Source of the DNA: an uncultured Clostridia bacterium
GTDB lineage: Bacteria; Bacillota; Clostridia; Oscillospirales; Oscillospiraceae
Assembly (NCBI GenBank): GCA_945918815.1
Contig: CAMEIU010000142.1
Span: 1 to 5,508, forward strand
Reading direction: 5' to 3'
DNA: 5,508 nucleotides
The notes under the pieces are model-generated. The model was given only the letters and a program-made list of their open reading frames with translations, made no database searches and had not been told where the DNA came from. Within the stretch, counting starts at the first letter, position 1; every line of letters starts with the position of its first letter. Of the stretch, positions 1 through 4,889 are shown in pieces. The position numbers and the translations under genes are program-made.

Positions 1-56
1 CCTTCGCCGACAATACTTTGCGGGTGACTGCACGGGAAGATAGGTAACGCCAACAC
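1..56 (+). rRNA. rrf: 5S ribosomal RNA, 3' end (partial)
   Basis: The first 56 bases match the 3' third of a bacterial 5S rRNA: a GCCGA..ATACTT loop-E/helix IV segment, then GGGTGACTGCACGGGA, then ATAGGTAACGCC, ending in CGCCAACAC, which would pair with a GTGTTGGCG-type 5' end lying outside the window. It is directly followed by a strong terminator, as expected at the end of a 16S-23S-5S operon. The exact mature 3' end is inferred from the helix I pattern and could be off by a few bases. The 5' two thirds are not in the window. Confidence 0.88.
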
Positions 57-98
57 AAAGAAAAAACCACACGAGAAATCGTGTGGTTTTTCTTTGTG
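54..98 (+). terminator. rRNA operon intrinsic terminator
   Basis: Arms 54-74 and 79-98 are complementary over about 20 pairs with one bulged A, closed by a GAAA tetraloop at 75-78. The upper stem is CCACACGA/TCGTGTGG and the lower part is A-rich on the left and T-rich (TTTTTCTTT) on the right, so the U tract is folded into the stem. The left arm starts inside the last bases of 5S rRNA, so the terminator abuts the mature RNA. The A/T symmetry means it could also work from the minus strand. Confidence 0.9.
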
Positions 99-100
99 AA

Positions 101-166
101 CGAAGTGCGTCCTGACGGGCTCGTGAAGTGTGCTTCGCATCGTGAAATGTGCTGCGGCACGAGAGA
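101..166. repeat. Degenerate ~20-bp direct repeats with small hairpins
   Basis: Successive units begin with CGAAGTGCG (101), TCGTGAAGTGTGCTTCGCA (121-139) and TCGTGAAATGTGCTGCGGCA (140-159), followed by a partial CGAGAGAG. Units two and three share most of their bases at a 19-20 bp period. Unit three contains a 4-bp hairpin, GTGC (149-152) with GCAC (157-160). No start codon with a ribosome binding site is seen here, so the patch is most likely a non-coding intergenic repeat. Assigning it to a known family would need a genome search. Confidence 0.55.
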
Positions 167-175
167 GAATATAGT

Positions 176-206
176 ATGGGTACGGACTAGCCGTACCCAT
201 TTTTTT
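176..206 (+). terminator. Intrinsic terminator with U tail
   Basis: This is a perfect 10-bp stem, ATGGGTACGG (176-185) with CCGTACCCAT (191-200), with a five-base loop ACTAG and a run of seven Ts at 200-206. It is the second terminator after the rRNA operon and points along the plus strand. It would also insulate the padR promoter at 336 from upstream rRNA transcription. Confidence 0.9.
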
Positions 207-224
207 GAAATGCAGCCTTGTGCC

Positions 225-282
225 GATGCAGTTTCTCTGTAGGGCACGGCCACTGGACGTGCCGCTGGCAGGCAGCTGCATC
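225..282. repeat. Nested inverted repeats in the gene-free leader
   Basis: An outer pair GATGCAG (225-231) and CTGCATC (276-282) encloses an inner pair GGCACG (243-248) and CGTGCC (258-263). Transcribed or extruded, this could form a branched or two-tier hairpin of 58 bases. No T run follows, so it does not look like a terminator. It lies in a stretch (207-335) where I see no gene. The short arms could be chance in GC-rich DNA. Confidence 0.25.
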
Positions 283-335
283 TTGGAATCAACTGCCCAA
301 CGGTCCGTTCAGCGGCCGCGCCTTGCTTTTTTCTC

Positions 336-364
336 TTGACAACTATTACGTTTAGCGATATATT
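336..364 (+). promoter_or_regulatory. Sigma-A promoter of the padR-DUF2812 unit
   Basis: A consensus -35 box TTGACA (336-341) and a -10 box TATATT (359-364) are separated by exactly 17 bases. Transcription would start near 371, giving a leader of about 26 bases before the ATG at 397. The boxes sit 130 bp downstream of the last rRNA terminator. Dyad symmetries overlap the -10 region and the start site, which fits an autorepressed promoter. Confidence 0.85.
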
Positions 365-383
365 TGTTACAGTAACCGTAATA
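344..383. promoter_or_regulatory. Candidate PadR operator (overlapping dyads)
   Basis: TATTACG (344-350) and CGTAATA (377-383) form an exact 7-bp inverted repeat centred at 363.5, on the end of the -10 box. Within it lies an 11-base perfect palindrome, GTTACAGTAAC (366-376), over the predicted start site, so TTAC/GTAA half-sites recur. PadR-family repressors usually bind dyads at their own promoters. Assigning this one to the downstream PadR is inference from position and symmetry. Confidence 0.45.
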
Positions 384-396
384 AAGGGGGCATATC

Positions 397-720
397 ATGA
401 GGGACAATGTAAAAGGGGGCGCGCTTACGGAAGTGACATTTTATATTTTGCTGGCCCTCTATTCTCCCAAACATGGGTATGCCGTCATGCAGTTTATTGA
501 AGAAAAAACCGGCGGCCGGCTTTCTCTTGGGGCGGGGACGCTGTACGGCGCGCTGAATACGCTGCTGAAGAAAGGCTGGATTGAACCTTATGGCAGCAGC
601 GAAGGCAGAAAGAAGGAATATCACATTACATCTCTGGGCAGGGAAGCAGCCCAACAGGAACGGAACAGGCTGAACGAGCTTGTGCATGAGGCGGATGGGA
701 TTATGGGAGGTACGGAATGA
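397..720 (+). CDS. PadR family transcriptional regulator
   Basis: This 107-residue protein is a short (subfamily-2-like) PadR winged-helix repressor. It starts with a variable head, then TEVTFYILLALYSPKHGYAVMQFIEE (about residues 11-36), the helix-turn-helix core with the family signature GAGTLYGALNTL (46-57), the wing GRKKEYHITSLG (70-81), and a C-terminal helix (82-101) that normally dimerises. The ATG at 397 follows AAAGGGGG (383-390) with a six-base gap. The stop overlaps the next start as ATGA, so the DUF2812 gene is translationally coupled. PadR-DUF2812 pairs recur in Firmicutes, where PadR is expected to repress the pair; the inducer cannot be told from sequence. Three sampled 60-base lines of the gene average about 49% GC, below the mid-60s seen in the transporter and peptidase genes, which hints at a separate origin. 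Confidence 0.93.
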   Translation: MRDNVKGGALTEVTFYILLALYSPKHGYAVMQFIEEKTGGRLSLGAGTLYGALNTLLKKGWIEPYGSSEGRKKEYHITSLGREAAQQERNRLNELVHEADGIMGGTE

Positions 721-1304
721 GCAAAAAATGCGTTCGTTTTTTTGGAGGCCTGCTTGTCTCCCAGGAGAACTGGCTGAATCAAATGGCGGCCAGCGGTTAC
801 AGGCTGACCGGTACGACAAAGGCGGTCTACGAATTTCAGGAATGCAGCCCAGGACAATATCAGTACAAGGTTGAATACATCGGTCACAAGTCACAGCAGA
901 GCGCCGAGGAATATGCGCGTTTTCTGGAGGATTGCGACTACCGGGTCTTCTTCAAGAACATCAACCTGAATTATTCTGCGGGCAAAGTGGAAATTCGTCC
1001 ATGGGCGGAAAAGGGGGGCAGAATCGCCACCGATGCGACAACCTTGCACCGGGAGCTGCTGATTGTTGAGAAACAAAACGACGGAAAGCCCTTCGAGTTG
1101 CACACGACCTATGAGGACCGGATCCAATATTATCAGAGCATGCGGAGACCATGGCTGTTCCTGTTCTGCGTGTCGGCTGTTTTGGGCCACGTGATGCGCA
1201 GCTTCGTTTGGGCGGTATTTGGAACAATCTCCCTGATTGGATTGGCCATATTCCAGATTGAGCTTTTCAAGCTGAAAAAAGAAGAAAAAACAAAAGAATG
1301 GTGA
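717..1304 (+). CDS. DUF2812 domain-containing membrane protein
   Basis: This 195-residue protein of unknown biochemical function belongs to the DUF2812 family. The N-terminal cytosolic domain has the usual pattern: a basic start with FGGLLVSQENWLNQMAASG (9-27), then VYEFQECSPGQYQYKVEY (37-54), then a predicted helix/strand region to about residue 90. A linker with ELHTTYEDRIQYY (127-139) leads to two hydrophobic segments (about 145-160 and 163-184) and a lysine-rich tail KLKKEEKTKEW. The predicted topology is a soluble domain anchored by a C-terminal membrane hairpin. GGGAGG (705-710) precedes the ATG by six bases, and the start overlaps the padR stop by four bases. The usual link of this family with PadR suggests a membrane or envelope-stress effector controlled by its neighbour. 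No catalytic motif is visible, so the role remains unknown. Confidence 0.9.
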   Translation: MSKKCVRFFGGLLVSQENWLNQMAASGYRLTGTTKAVYEFQECSPGQYQYKVEYIGHKSQQSAEEYARFLEDCDYRVFFKNINLNYSAGKVEIRPWAEKGGRIATDATTLHRELLIVEKQNDGKPFELHTTYEDRIQYYQSMRRPWLFLFCVSAVLGHVMRSFVWAVFGTISLIGLAIFQIELFKLKKEEKTKEW

Positions 1305-1322
1305 CGAAAATAAGACGGCCGG

Positions 1323-1916
1323 TCATCCGAAAATGTGGCTTTCTTCGATCAGACGGAATTGGCCGTTTTTGCATTCCAGAATGGAGCAGGAGCAGTTGCC
1401 GCGGCGGGGACCGGACCAAAAGTCGCACAGGGGCCGGTTCAGAACGCGGCGGACGAGGCCGGTGATCAGCGCCGCGTGACTGCACACCAGCACATGTTCA
1501 TAGTCCTTTTCCAGGGGCAGAAACAGATTTTCCAGAATTCCGGCGCAGCGGACGTTCAACTCCGCGTAGGACTCGCCGCCCTCCAGAGGGACGTAGTGCG
1601 CCGGATCGTGGAAGTAGATGCTGGCTTCCGGGTAATCCTGCCGGTGGGCGCCTTCCATGATTCCAAAATTCAGTTCTGTGAGCCGGGCGTCGATGTGGAG
1701 CGGCAGCGAGCGGCCTTCGGTCACGATTTCCGCTGTCTGCCTTGCCCGGGACAGGGGACTGGAGAGGGCATAGTCGAAGGGAATCTGCGCCATGCCAGCC
1801 GCGGCCTGCCGGGCCTGCGCTTTGCCGGTTTCGTTCAGGGGAATGTCGGCGCTGCCCTGCATCCGCATCTCCACATTCCAGTTTGTCTGCCCATGGCGCA
1901 TCAGATAAATCAACAC
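1323..1916 (-). CDS. Histidine phosphatase family protein (GpmB/CobC-like)
   Basis: This 197-residue protein belongs to the phosphoglycerate-mutase-like branch of the histidine phosphatases. The RHGQTNWN motif (R7, H8, the phosphohistidine) lies at the very N-terminus, followed by MQGSADIPLNETG (19-31), SSPLSRARQTA (52-62, R57 binding phosphate), LTELNFGIMEG (79-89, E81 the likely acid) and VCSHAAL (144-150, H147). Most relatives read SHGG where this has SHAA. Length and layout fit broad-specificity phosphatases such as GpmB, PhoE or CobC; the substrate cannot be read from sequence, and no cobalamin genes are nearby. I chose the GTG at 1916 because AAAGGAG (1926-1932 on the complement) is nine bases upstream and this puts His at the family position. 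A TTG at 1925 in the same frame touches the binding site and is unlikely. The gene converges on DUF2812 with an 18-base gap. Confidence 0.9.
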   Translation of the reverse strand: MLIYLMRHGQTNWNVEMRMQGSADIPLNETGKAQARQAAAGMAQIPFDYALSSPLSRARQTAEIVTEGRSLPLHIDARLTELNFGIMEGAHRQDYPEASIYFHDPAHYVPLEGGESYAELNVRCAGILENLFLPLEKDYEHVLVCSHAALITGLVRRVLNRPLCDFWSGPRRGNCSCSILECKNGQFRLIEESHIFG

Positions 1917-1925
1917 GCGCAGCAA

Positions 1926-1932
1926 CTCCTTT
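1926..1932 (-). promoter_or_regulatory. Ribosome binding site of the histidine phosphatase
   Basis: AAAGGAG on the minus strand lies nine bases before the GTG at 1916 and directly against an in-frame TTG at 1925. The spacing favours GTG as the start. Confidence 0.75.
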
Positions 1933-1956
1933 CCAATTGAAAGCCTTCCTATGGGA

Positions 1957-1962
1957 ATTATA
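1957..1962 (-). promoter_or_regulatory. -10 box of the histidine phosphatase promoter
   Basis: A perfect TATAAT is read on the minus strand at 1962-1957. Transcription would start near 1950, about 34 bases before the GTG. The sequence 16-18 bases upstream (around 1979-1986) does not resemble TTGACA, so the promoter is probably weak or depends on an activator. It lies back to back with the transporter promoter at 2007-2035. Confidence 0.5.
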
Positions 1963-2006
1963 CAATATTTTTTTGAAATCGTGCTGAAAATCGTGGGAAA
2001 ATTTCC

Positions 2007-2035
2007 TTGTCATTCAAGTGGGCAATTGCTATACT
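2007..2035 (+). promoter_or_regulatory. Sigma-A promoter of the transporter-peptidase unit
   Basis: TTGTCA (2007-2012) and TATACT (2030-2035) are spaced by 17 bases, with one mismatch to consensus in each box. A start near 2042 gives a leader of about 29 bases to the ATG at 2071. That start point also makes the in-frame GTG at 2050 an unlikely initiation codon. Confidence 0.75.
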
Positions 2036-2057
2036 AGGTCCCGAAAACTGTGCAAAT

Positions 2058-2062
2058 GAGGA
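2058..2062 (+). promoter_or_regulatory. Ribosome binding site of the MFS transporter
   Basis: GAGGA (2058-2062) lies eight bases before the ATG at 2071. It selects this ATG over the in-frame GTG at 2050 and ATG at 2056, neither of which has a binding site within the short leader. Confidence 0.65.
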
Positions 2063-2070
2063 AAATCTCC

Positions 2071-3273
2071 ATGGCGATTCGGAACAACTACCGGCATACG
2101 ATCTATGCCTGCTATCTTGGCTACATCACCCAGGCCATTGTCAACAACTTTGCGCCGCTGCTGTTTCTGACCTTTCACACGGTCTATCACATTCCCCTGG
2201 ACCAAATCGGCCTGTTGGTGACCCTGAACTTCGGGACGCAGCTGCTGGTGGATCTTCTATCGGCGAAGTTCGCAGACCACATTGGGTACCGGAGGCTGAT
2301 CGTGGCGGCCCATGGGTTTTCTGCGGCGGGGCTGATTGGACTGGGCCTGCTGCCGGGCCTGTTTACAAATCCCTACGCCGGCCTCTGCATTGCCGTGGTC
2401 CTGTACGCCATTGGCGGCGGCCTGATCGAGGTCCTGATCAGCCCCATTGTGGAGGCCTGCCCCACCGACGGCAAGGCGGCTGCCATGAGCCTGCTCCACT
2501 CGTTCTATTGCTGGGGCTGCGTGCTGGTGATTCTGACGTCTACGGTTCTGTTCCGCGTGCTGGGCATGGGGTCCTGGAAGCTGGTGGCCTGCTGCTGGGC
2601 AGTGGTCCCCCTTTGCAACCTGGTTTATTTCACCCAGGTCCCCATCGCGCCCCTGGTGGAGACCGGAAAGAGCATGGGTATCCGGGCGTTGCTGCGGAGC
2701 AAGCTGTTCTGGGTCTTCACCCTTCTCATGGTTTGCGCCGGGGCGTCGGAGCAGGCCATGAGCCAGTGGGCCTCGGCCTTTGCCGAAAGCGGCCTGCGGG
2801 TGTCCAAGGCGGTGGGCGACCTGGCCGGACCGTGTCTGTTTTCCATTCTCATGGGTCTGGGCCGCGTCTTTCACGCCAAAATCGGAGAGATGATCGACCT
2901 GACGAAATATCTGGCTGCCTGCGGCCTTCTCTGTATCGGCAGCTATCTGCTGGCGACCCTGTCGCCCTGGGCGGTGCCGTCTCTGCTGGGCTGCGGCCTC
3001 TGCGGCTTGTCCGTGGCGGCCATGTGGCCGGGTGTGTTCAGCCTGGCGGCGGAGAAATGTCCCCTGGGCGGCACGGCCATGTTTGCCCTGCTGGCCCTGG
3101 CGGGAGACCTGGGCTGCTCATCGGGGCCCACGGTGGTGGGCTTTGTCTCCACGGCTCTGGAGGACGACCTGAAACGGGGTCTCCTGGCCGGAATTGTGTT
3201 TCCGATTGTGATGCTGGCGGGACTGGCCCTGTGCAGGCGGCTGGTGCGCGGCAAGGAGGTCGTGGAAGGTTGA
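2071..3273 (+). CDS. MFS transporter
   Basis: This 400-residue polytopic membrane protein has about twelve hydrophobic segments in two halves split by a polar loop around residues 190-210. A degenerate major-facilitator motif A, AKFADHIGYRR (65-75), follows the second helix. GGGLIEVLISPIVEACP (115-131) and SLLHSFYCWG (140-149) are also conserved-looking, and the second half opens with FWVFTLLMVCAGASEQAMSQWA (213-234). The overall look is of the sugar/FucP-like or drug-efflux-like single-chain MFS carriers, but the substrate cannot be assigned. Its stop overlaps the start of an M20 hydrolase, so the substrate may be whatever that enzyme cleaves; this is inference from coupling. The gene is GC-rich (about 65% in a sampled line), unlike padR. 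The start was chosen from the GAGGA site eight bases upstream and the mapped promoter. Confidence 0.92.
   Translation: MAIRNNYRHTIYACYLGYITQAIVNNFAPLLFLTFHTVYHIPLDQIGLLVTLNFGTQLLVDLLSAKFADHIGYRRLIVAAHGFSAAGLIGLGLLPGLFTNPYAGLCIAVVLYAIGGGLIEVLISPIVEACPTDGKAAAMSLLHSFYCWGCVLVILTSTVLFRVLGMGSWKLVACCWAVVPLCNLVYFTQVPIAPLVETGKSMGIRALLRSKLFWVFTLLMVCAGASEQAMSQWASAFAESGLRVSKAVGDLAGPCLFSILMGLGRVFHAKIGEMIDLTKYLAACGLLCIGSYLLATLSPWAVPSLLGCGLCGLSVAAMWPGVFSLAAEKCPLGGTAMFALLALAGDLGCSSGPTVVGFVSTALEDDLKRGLLAGIVFPIVMLAGLALCRRLVRGKEVVEG
3253..3259 (+). promoter_or_regulatory. Ribosome binding site of the M20 peptidase
   Basis: A full AAGGAGG lies inside the last codons of the transporter gene, ten bases before the TTG at 3270. 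It fixes TTG as the start, because the same reading frame stays open far upstream and has no better initiation site near the junction. Confidence 0.8.
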
Positions 3274-4406
3274 AACAAACCATCAAGCAAACTGCGGCGG
3301 CCTATGCCGCCGCGTCTTTGGAGGAAGCCAAGGCGCTTCTGCGGACCCTGGGCAGAATTCCGGCGCCTTCCCATCAGGAGGACCAAAGGGCGGCTTTCTG
3401 CCGGGACTGGTTCCTGGCCCAGGGGGCTGAAGACGTGACCATTGACGATCAAAAGAACGTGATTTTGAAGCTGGGACCCCAGGACGGCGACCTGACGGTG
3501 TTCCAGGCCCACACGGACGTGGTGTTCCCGGATCTGGATCCCCTGTCCATGCGTGAGGAAGACGGCCGCCTCTATGCCCCCGGCATCGGCGACGACACGG
3601 CCAATCTGGTGAACCTGATGCTGGCAGCCAAATACTTTCTCCGGGAGAAGAAAACGCCCAAGAACGGCTTCCTGATTGTGGCCAACAGCTGCGAGGAAGG
3701 CCTGGGCAATCTGGACGGCACCAAGGCGGTGTTCGCGGCCTATGGGGACCGGATCAAGGCTTTCTATTCCTTTGACTGCTATCTGCCGGAATGCTGCGAC
3801 GGCGCGGTGGGCTCCTGGCGGTATCAGATCACCTGTAAGACCCAAGGCGGCCACTCCTACGGCGACTTCGGCCGGCCCAACGCCATCGCCATTCTCTGCC
3901 GCCTGGTGGACACGCTCTACCGGCAGGAGACGCCCAAGGAGGCCTGGACCACCTACAACGTGGGCCGCATCGAGGGCGGCACCACGGTCAATTCCATCGC
4001 CCAGGAGGCCTCTCTGCTCTATGAATTCCGTTCCTCGTCCCAGGAATGTCTGGCGATCATGGAGCGGCAGTTCCGGGAGATTTTACAGTCCTGTGAAAAC
4101 CTGGGCGGCGAACTGACGGTGGAGCTGCTGGGCGTCCGGCCCGGCAACGGACCCGTGGATCCGGCGGCCCTCAGGCGGTTTACGGAACAGAGCGACGCGG
4201 TGATCCGGGCCTGCACCGGTGAGACGCCGAAGCACATGCCCGCCTCCACCGACAGCAACATTCCCCTGTCGCTGGGGATCGCTGCCAACACCATCGGTAC
4301 CGTCCGCGGCGGCGGGGCCCACACCCGGGAGGAATGGGTGGAACTGGACAGCCTCCGGGACGGCATCCAGATCGTCCTGTGCCTGATGCTGCAAAACGCC
4401 GAATAG
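3270..4406 (+). CDS. M20 family metallopeptidase
   Basis: This 378-residue cytosolic di-zinc hydrolase of the M20 (ArgE/DapE/PepT/CPG2-like) family has no signal peptide. All expected catalytic elements are visible: AHTDVV (80-85; H81 metal, D83), GIGDD (105-109; the bridging aspartate), SCEEGLG (140-146; E142 general base, E143 metal), FDC (168-170; D169 metal), QGGHS (192-196; lid domain) and GGAHT (348-352; H351 metal), with ASTDSN (325-330) near the substrate pocket. The dimerisation/lid domain spans about residues 185-300. Length is normal for the family. The TTG start overlaps the transporter stop as TTGA behind a strong AAGGAGG, so the two genes are coupled. Likely work is cleavage of a dipeptide, tripeptide or N-acyl amino acid brought in by the transporter. 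Specificity is not readable, and the cluster CYLPECC (170-176) just after D169 is unusual. Confidence 0.92.
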   Translation: MKQTIKQTAAAYAAASLEEAKALLRTLGRIPAPSHQEDQRAAFCRDWFLAQGAEDVTIDDQKNVILKLGPQDGDLTVFQAHTDVVFPDLDPLSMREEDGRLYAPGIGDDTANLVNLMLAAKYFLREKKTPKNGFLIVANSCEEGLGNLDGTKAVFAAYGDRIKAFYSFDCYLPECCDGAVGSWRYQITCKTQGGHSYGDFGRPNAIAILCRLVDTLYRQETPKEAWTTYNVGRIEGGTTVNSIAQEASLLYEFRSSSQECLAIMERQFREILQSCENLGGELTVELLGVRPGNGPVDPAALRRFTEQSDAVIRACTGETPKHMPASTDSNIPLSLGIAANTIGTVRGGGAHTREEWVELDSLRDGIQIVLCLMLQNAE

Positions 4407-4439
4407 ACAACGCTTGATCCCTCCGGCCTCGGACGTTGT
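4407..4439 (+). other. Weak hairpin after the M20 gene
   Basis: ACAACG (4407-4412) pairs with CGTTGT (4434-4439), and TCCG (4422-4425) pairs with CGGA (4430-4433) to extend the stem, leaving a nine-base bulge on the left. It starts right after the stop codon but has no T run, so it is at best a poor terminator or an RNA-stabilising 3' end. A second small hairpin, ACGGG/CCCGT (4460-4474), follows. Between 4440 and 4501 I see nothing else. Confidence 0.3.
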
Positions 4440-4525
4440 TCGTAAAACAGAGCGCGCAGACGGGAGTGCCCCGTATAGAAGTGCGCCTTTGTGGCTGCTT
4501 GGCAAATTGGGATTTGTAGAGCGAA

Positions 4526-4539
4526 TTGACAATTGACAA
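4526..4539. repeat. Left-arm heptamer repeats (2 x TTGACAA)
   Basis: Two exact tandem copies of TTGACAA lie inside the left end of the palindromic element. They are the reverse complement of the right-arm heptamers. A further single AATTGACAG occurs at 4568-4575. The heptamer resembles a -35 box, but no -10 box lies 16-18 bases downstream on the plus strand. Confidence 0.8.
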
Positions 4540-4593
4540 TTATGGTGTCGCTTCGCGATGAATTAGAATTGACAGAAGCACGATCAAGCAACA

Positions 4594-4665
4594 CCGTAGG
4601 GGCGGCCCCGCGTGGCCGCCCGAAAGCCTGCACCAACGGGCGGCCACATGGGGCTGCCCCTACGG
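4594..4665. repeat. GC-rich inner hairpin of the palindromic element
   Basis: Arms 4594-4622 and 4637-4665 (29 bases each) are complementary at 26 positions around a 14-base spacer. Both outer ends read CCGTAGGGGC when viewed from the outside. Two of the three mismatches would be G-U pairs in RNA. The GC content contrasts sharply with the AT-rich outer arms, so this may be an independent repeat that sits inside another element. Confidence 0.8.
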
Positions 4666-4717
4666 ATTTCTTTCTGGCGGGCAATCATTTCAATCATCCG
4701 CGAAGCGGATACCTCCA

Positions 4718-4745
4718 TTGTCAATTGTCAATTATCAATTGTCAA
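4718..4745. repeat. Right-arm heptamer repeats (4 x TTGTCAA)
   Basis: Four head-to-tail heptamers, TTGTCAA, TTGTCAA, TTATCAA and TTGTCAA, have a single-base difference in the third copy. The left arm has only two copies, so copy number is probably variable by slippage or is part of transposase end recognition. Confidence 0.85.
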
Positions 4746-4804
4746 CTCATAGATAAATCCCAATTTGCAGAACTGTTTCGGTTCCGTATGATTAAATTAC
4801 AGAA

Positions 4805-4848
4805 TAAAAACAAAAACAGCCACAGCAGTGCAGACTGCTGTGGCTGTT
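4805..4848 (-). terminator. Intrinsic terminator of the fumarase/membrane-protein unit
   Basis: This is a perfect 14-bp stem, AACAGCCACAGCAG (4815-4828) and its complement (4835-4848), with a six-base loop TGCAGA. On the minus strand the stem is followed by GTTTTTGTTTTTA, a good U tract (4816-4805). It lies 41 bases past the stop of the small membrane protein gene. Orientation is set by the T run, which exists only on this strand. Confidence 0.9.
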
Positions 4849-4889
4849 AACTGTCTTAGGAACTCTGCGCTTTGCCGGAGGGGCTGTGT

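Larger units (their letters stand above)
4502..4768. mobile_element. MITE-like palindromic element
   Basis: This non-coding element of about 267 bp is bounded by exact 14-bp inverted repeats, GCAAATTGGGATTT (4502-4515) and AAATCCCAATTTGC (4755-4768). Symmetry continues inward. The left arm has two tandem TTGACAA heptamers (4526-4539) and the right arm has four of the complementary form (4718-4745). GCTTCGCGATGA near 4550 faces TCATCCGCGAAGC near 4694. A GC-rich hairpin occupies the centre. No transposase is encoded and no clear target duplication flanks it. The design fits a miniature element moved in trans, or a composite intergenic palindrome. Short open frames crossing it are incidental. 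Confidence 0.75.

Noticed and set aside
367..894. A minus-strand open frame opposite padR and the DUF2812 start
   Set aside because: It runs through the consensus promoter and two motif-supported genes, and its translation resembles no known domain.
1305..1322. A bidirectional terminator between the convergent DUF2812 and phosphatase genes
   Set aside because: The gap is only 18 bases and shows just a short GACCGGCCGTC-like symmetry without a usable stem and T run.
1335..1940. A 201-codon open frame on the plus strand opposite the histidine phosphatase
   Set aside because: It mirrors a gene with intact catalytic motifs, has no convincing ribosome binding site, and its translation shows no recognisable domain.
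2007..3269. The M20 reading frame stays open upstream across the whole transporter gene, as if encoding a fusion of about 799 residues
   Set aside because: The upstream part is a low-complexity Gly/Arg/Pro-rich translation typical of a shifted frame in GC-rich DNA. The transporter frame gives a clear MFS protein, and AAGGAGG plus TTG at 3270 supplies a proper start.
2943..3854. A 303-codon open frame on the minus strand across the transporter-peptidase junction
   Set aside because: It is antisense to two well-supported genes. Its length is explained by high GC content, and no family motif is visible.
4526..4554. TTGACA in the element's left arm as an outward promoter
   Set aside because: No -10-like hexamer lies at 16-18 bases downstream, and the motif is part of a tandem heptamer.
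4718..4745. Possible CRISPR-like array from four repeated units
   Set aside because: The units are 7 bp with no spacers between them and belong to the arm of a palindromic element.
4533..4850. A plus-strand open frame spanning the palindromic element
   Set aside because: It crosses both arms of the inverted repeat and the minus-strand terminator. The product is an artefact of repeat sequence.
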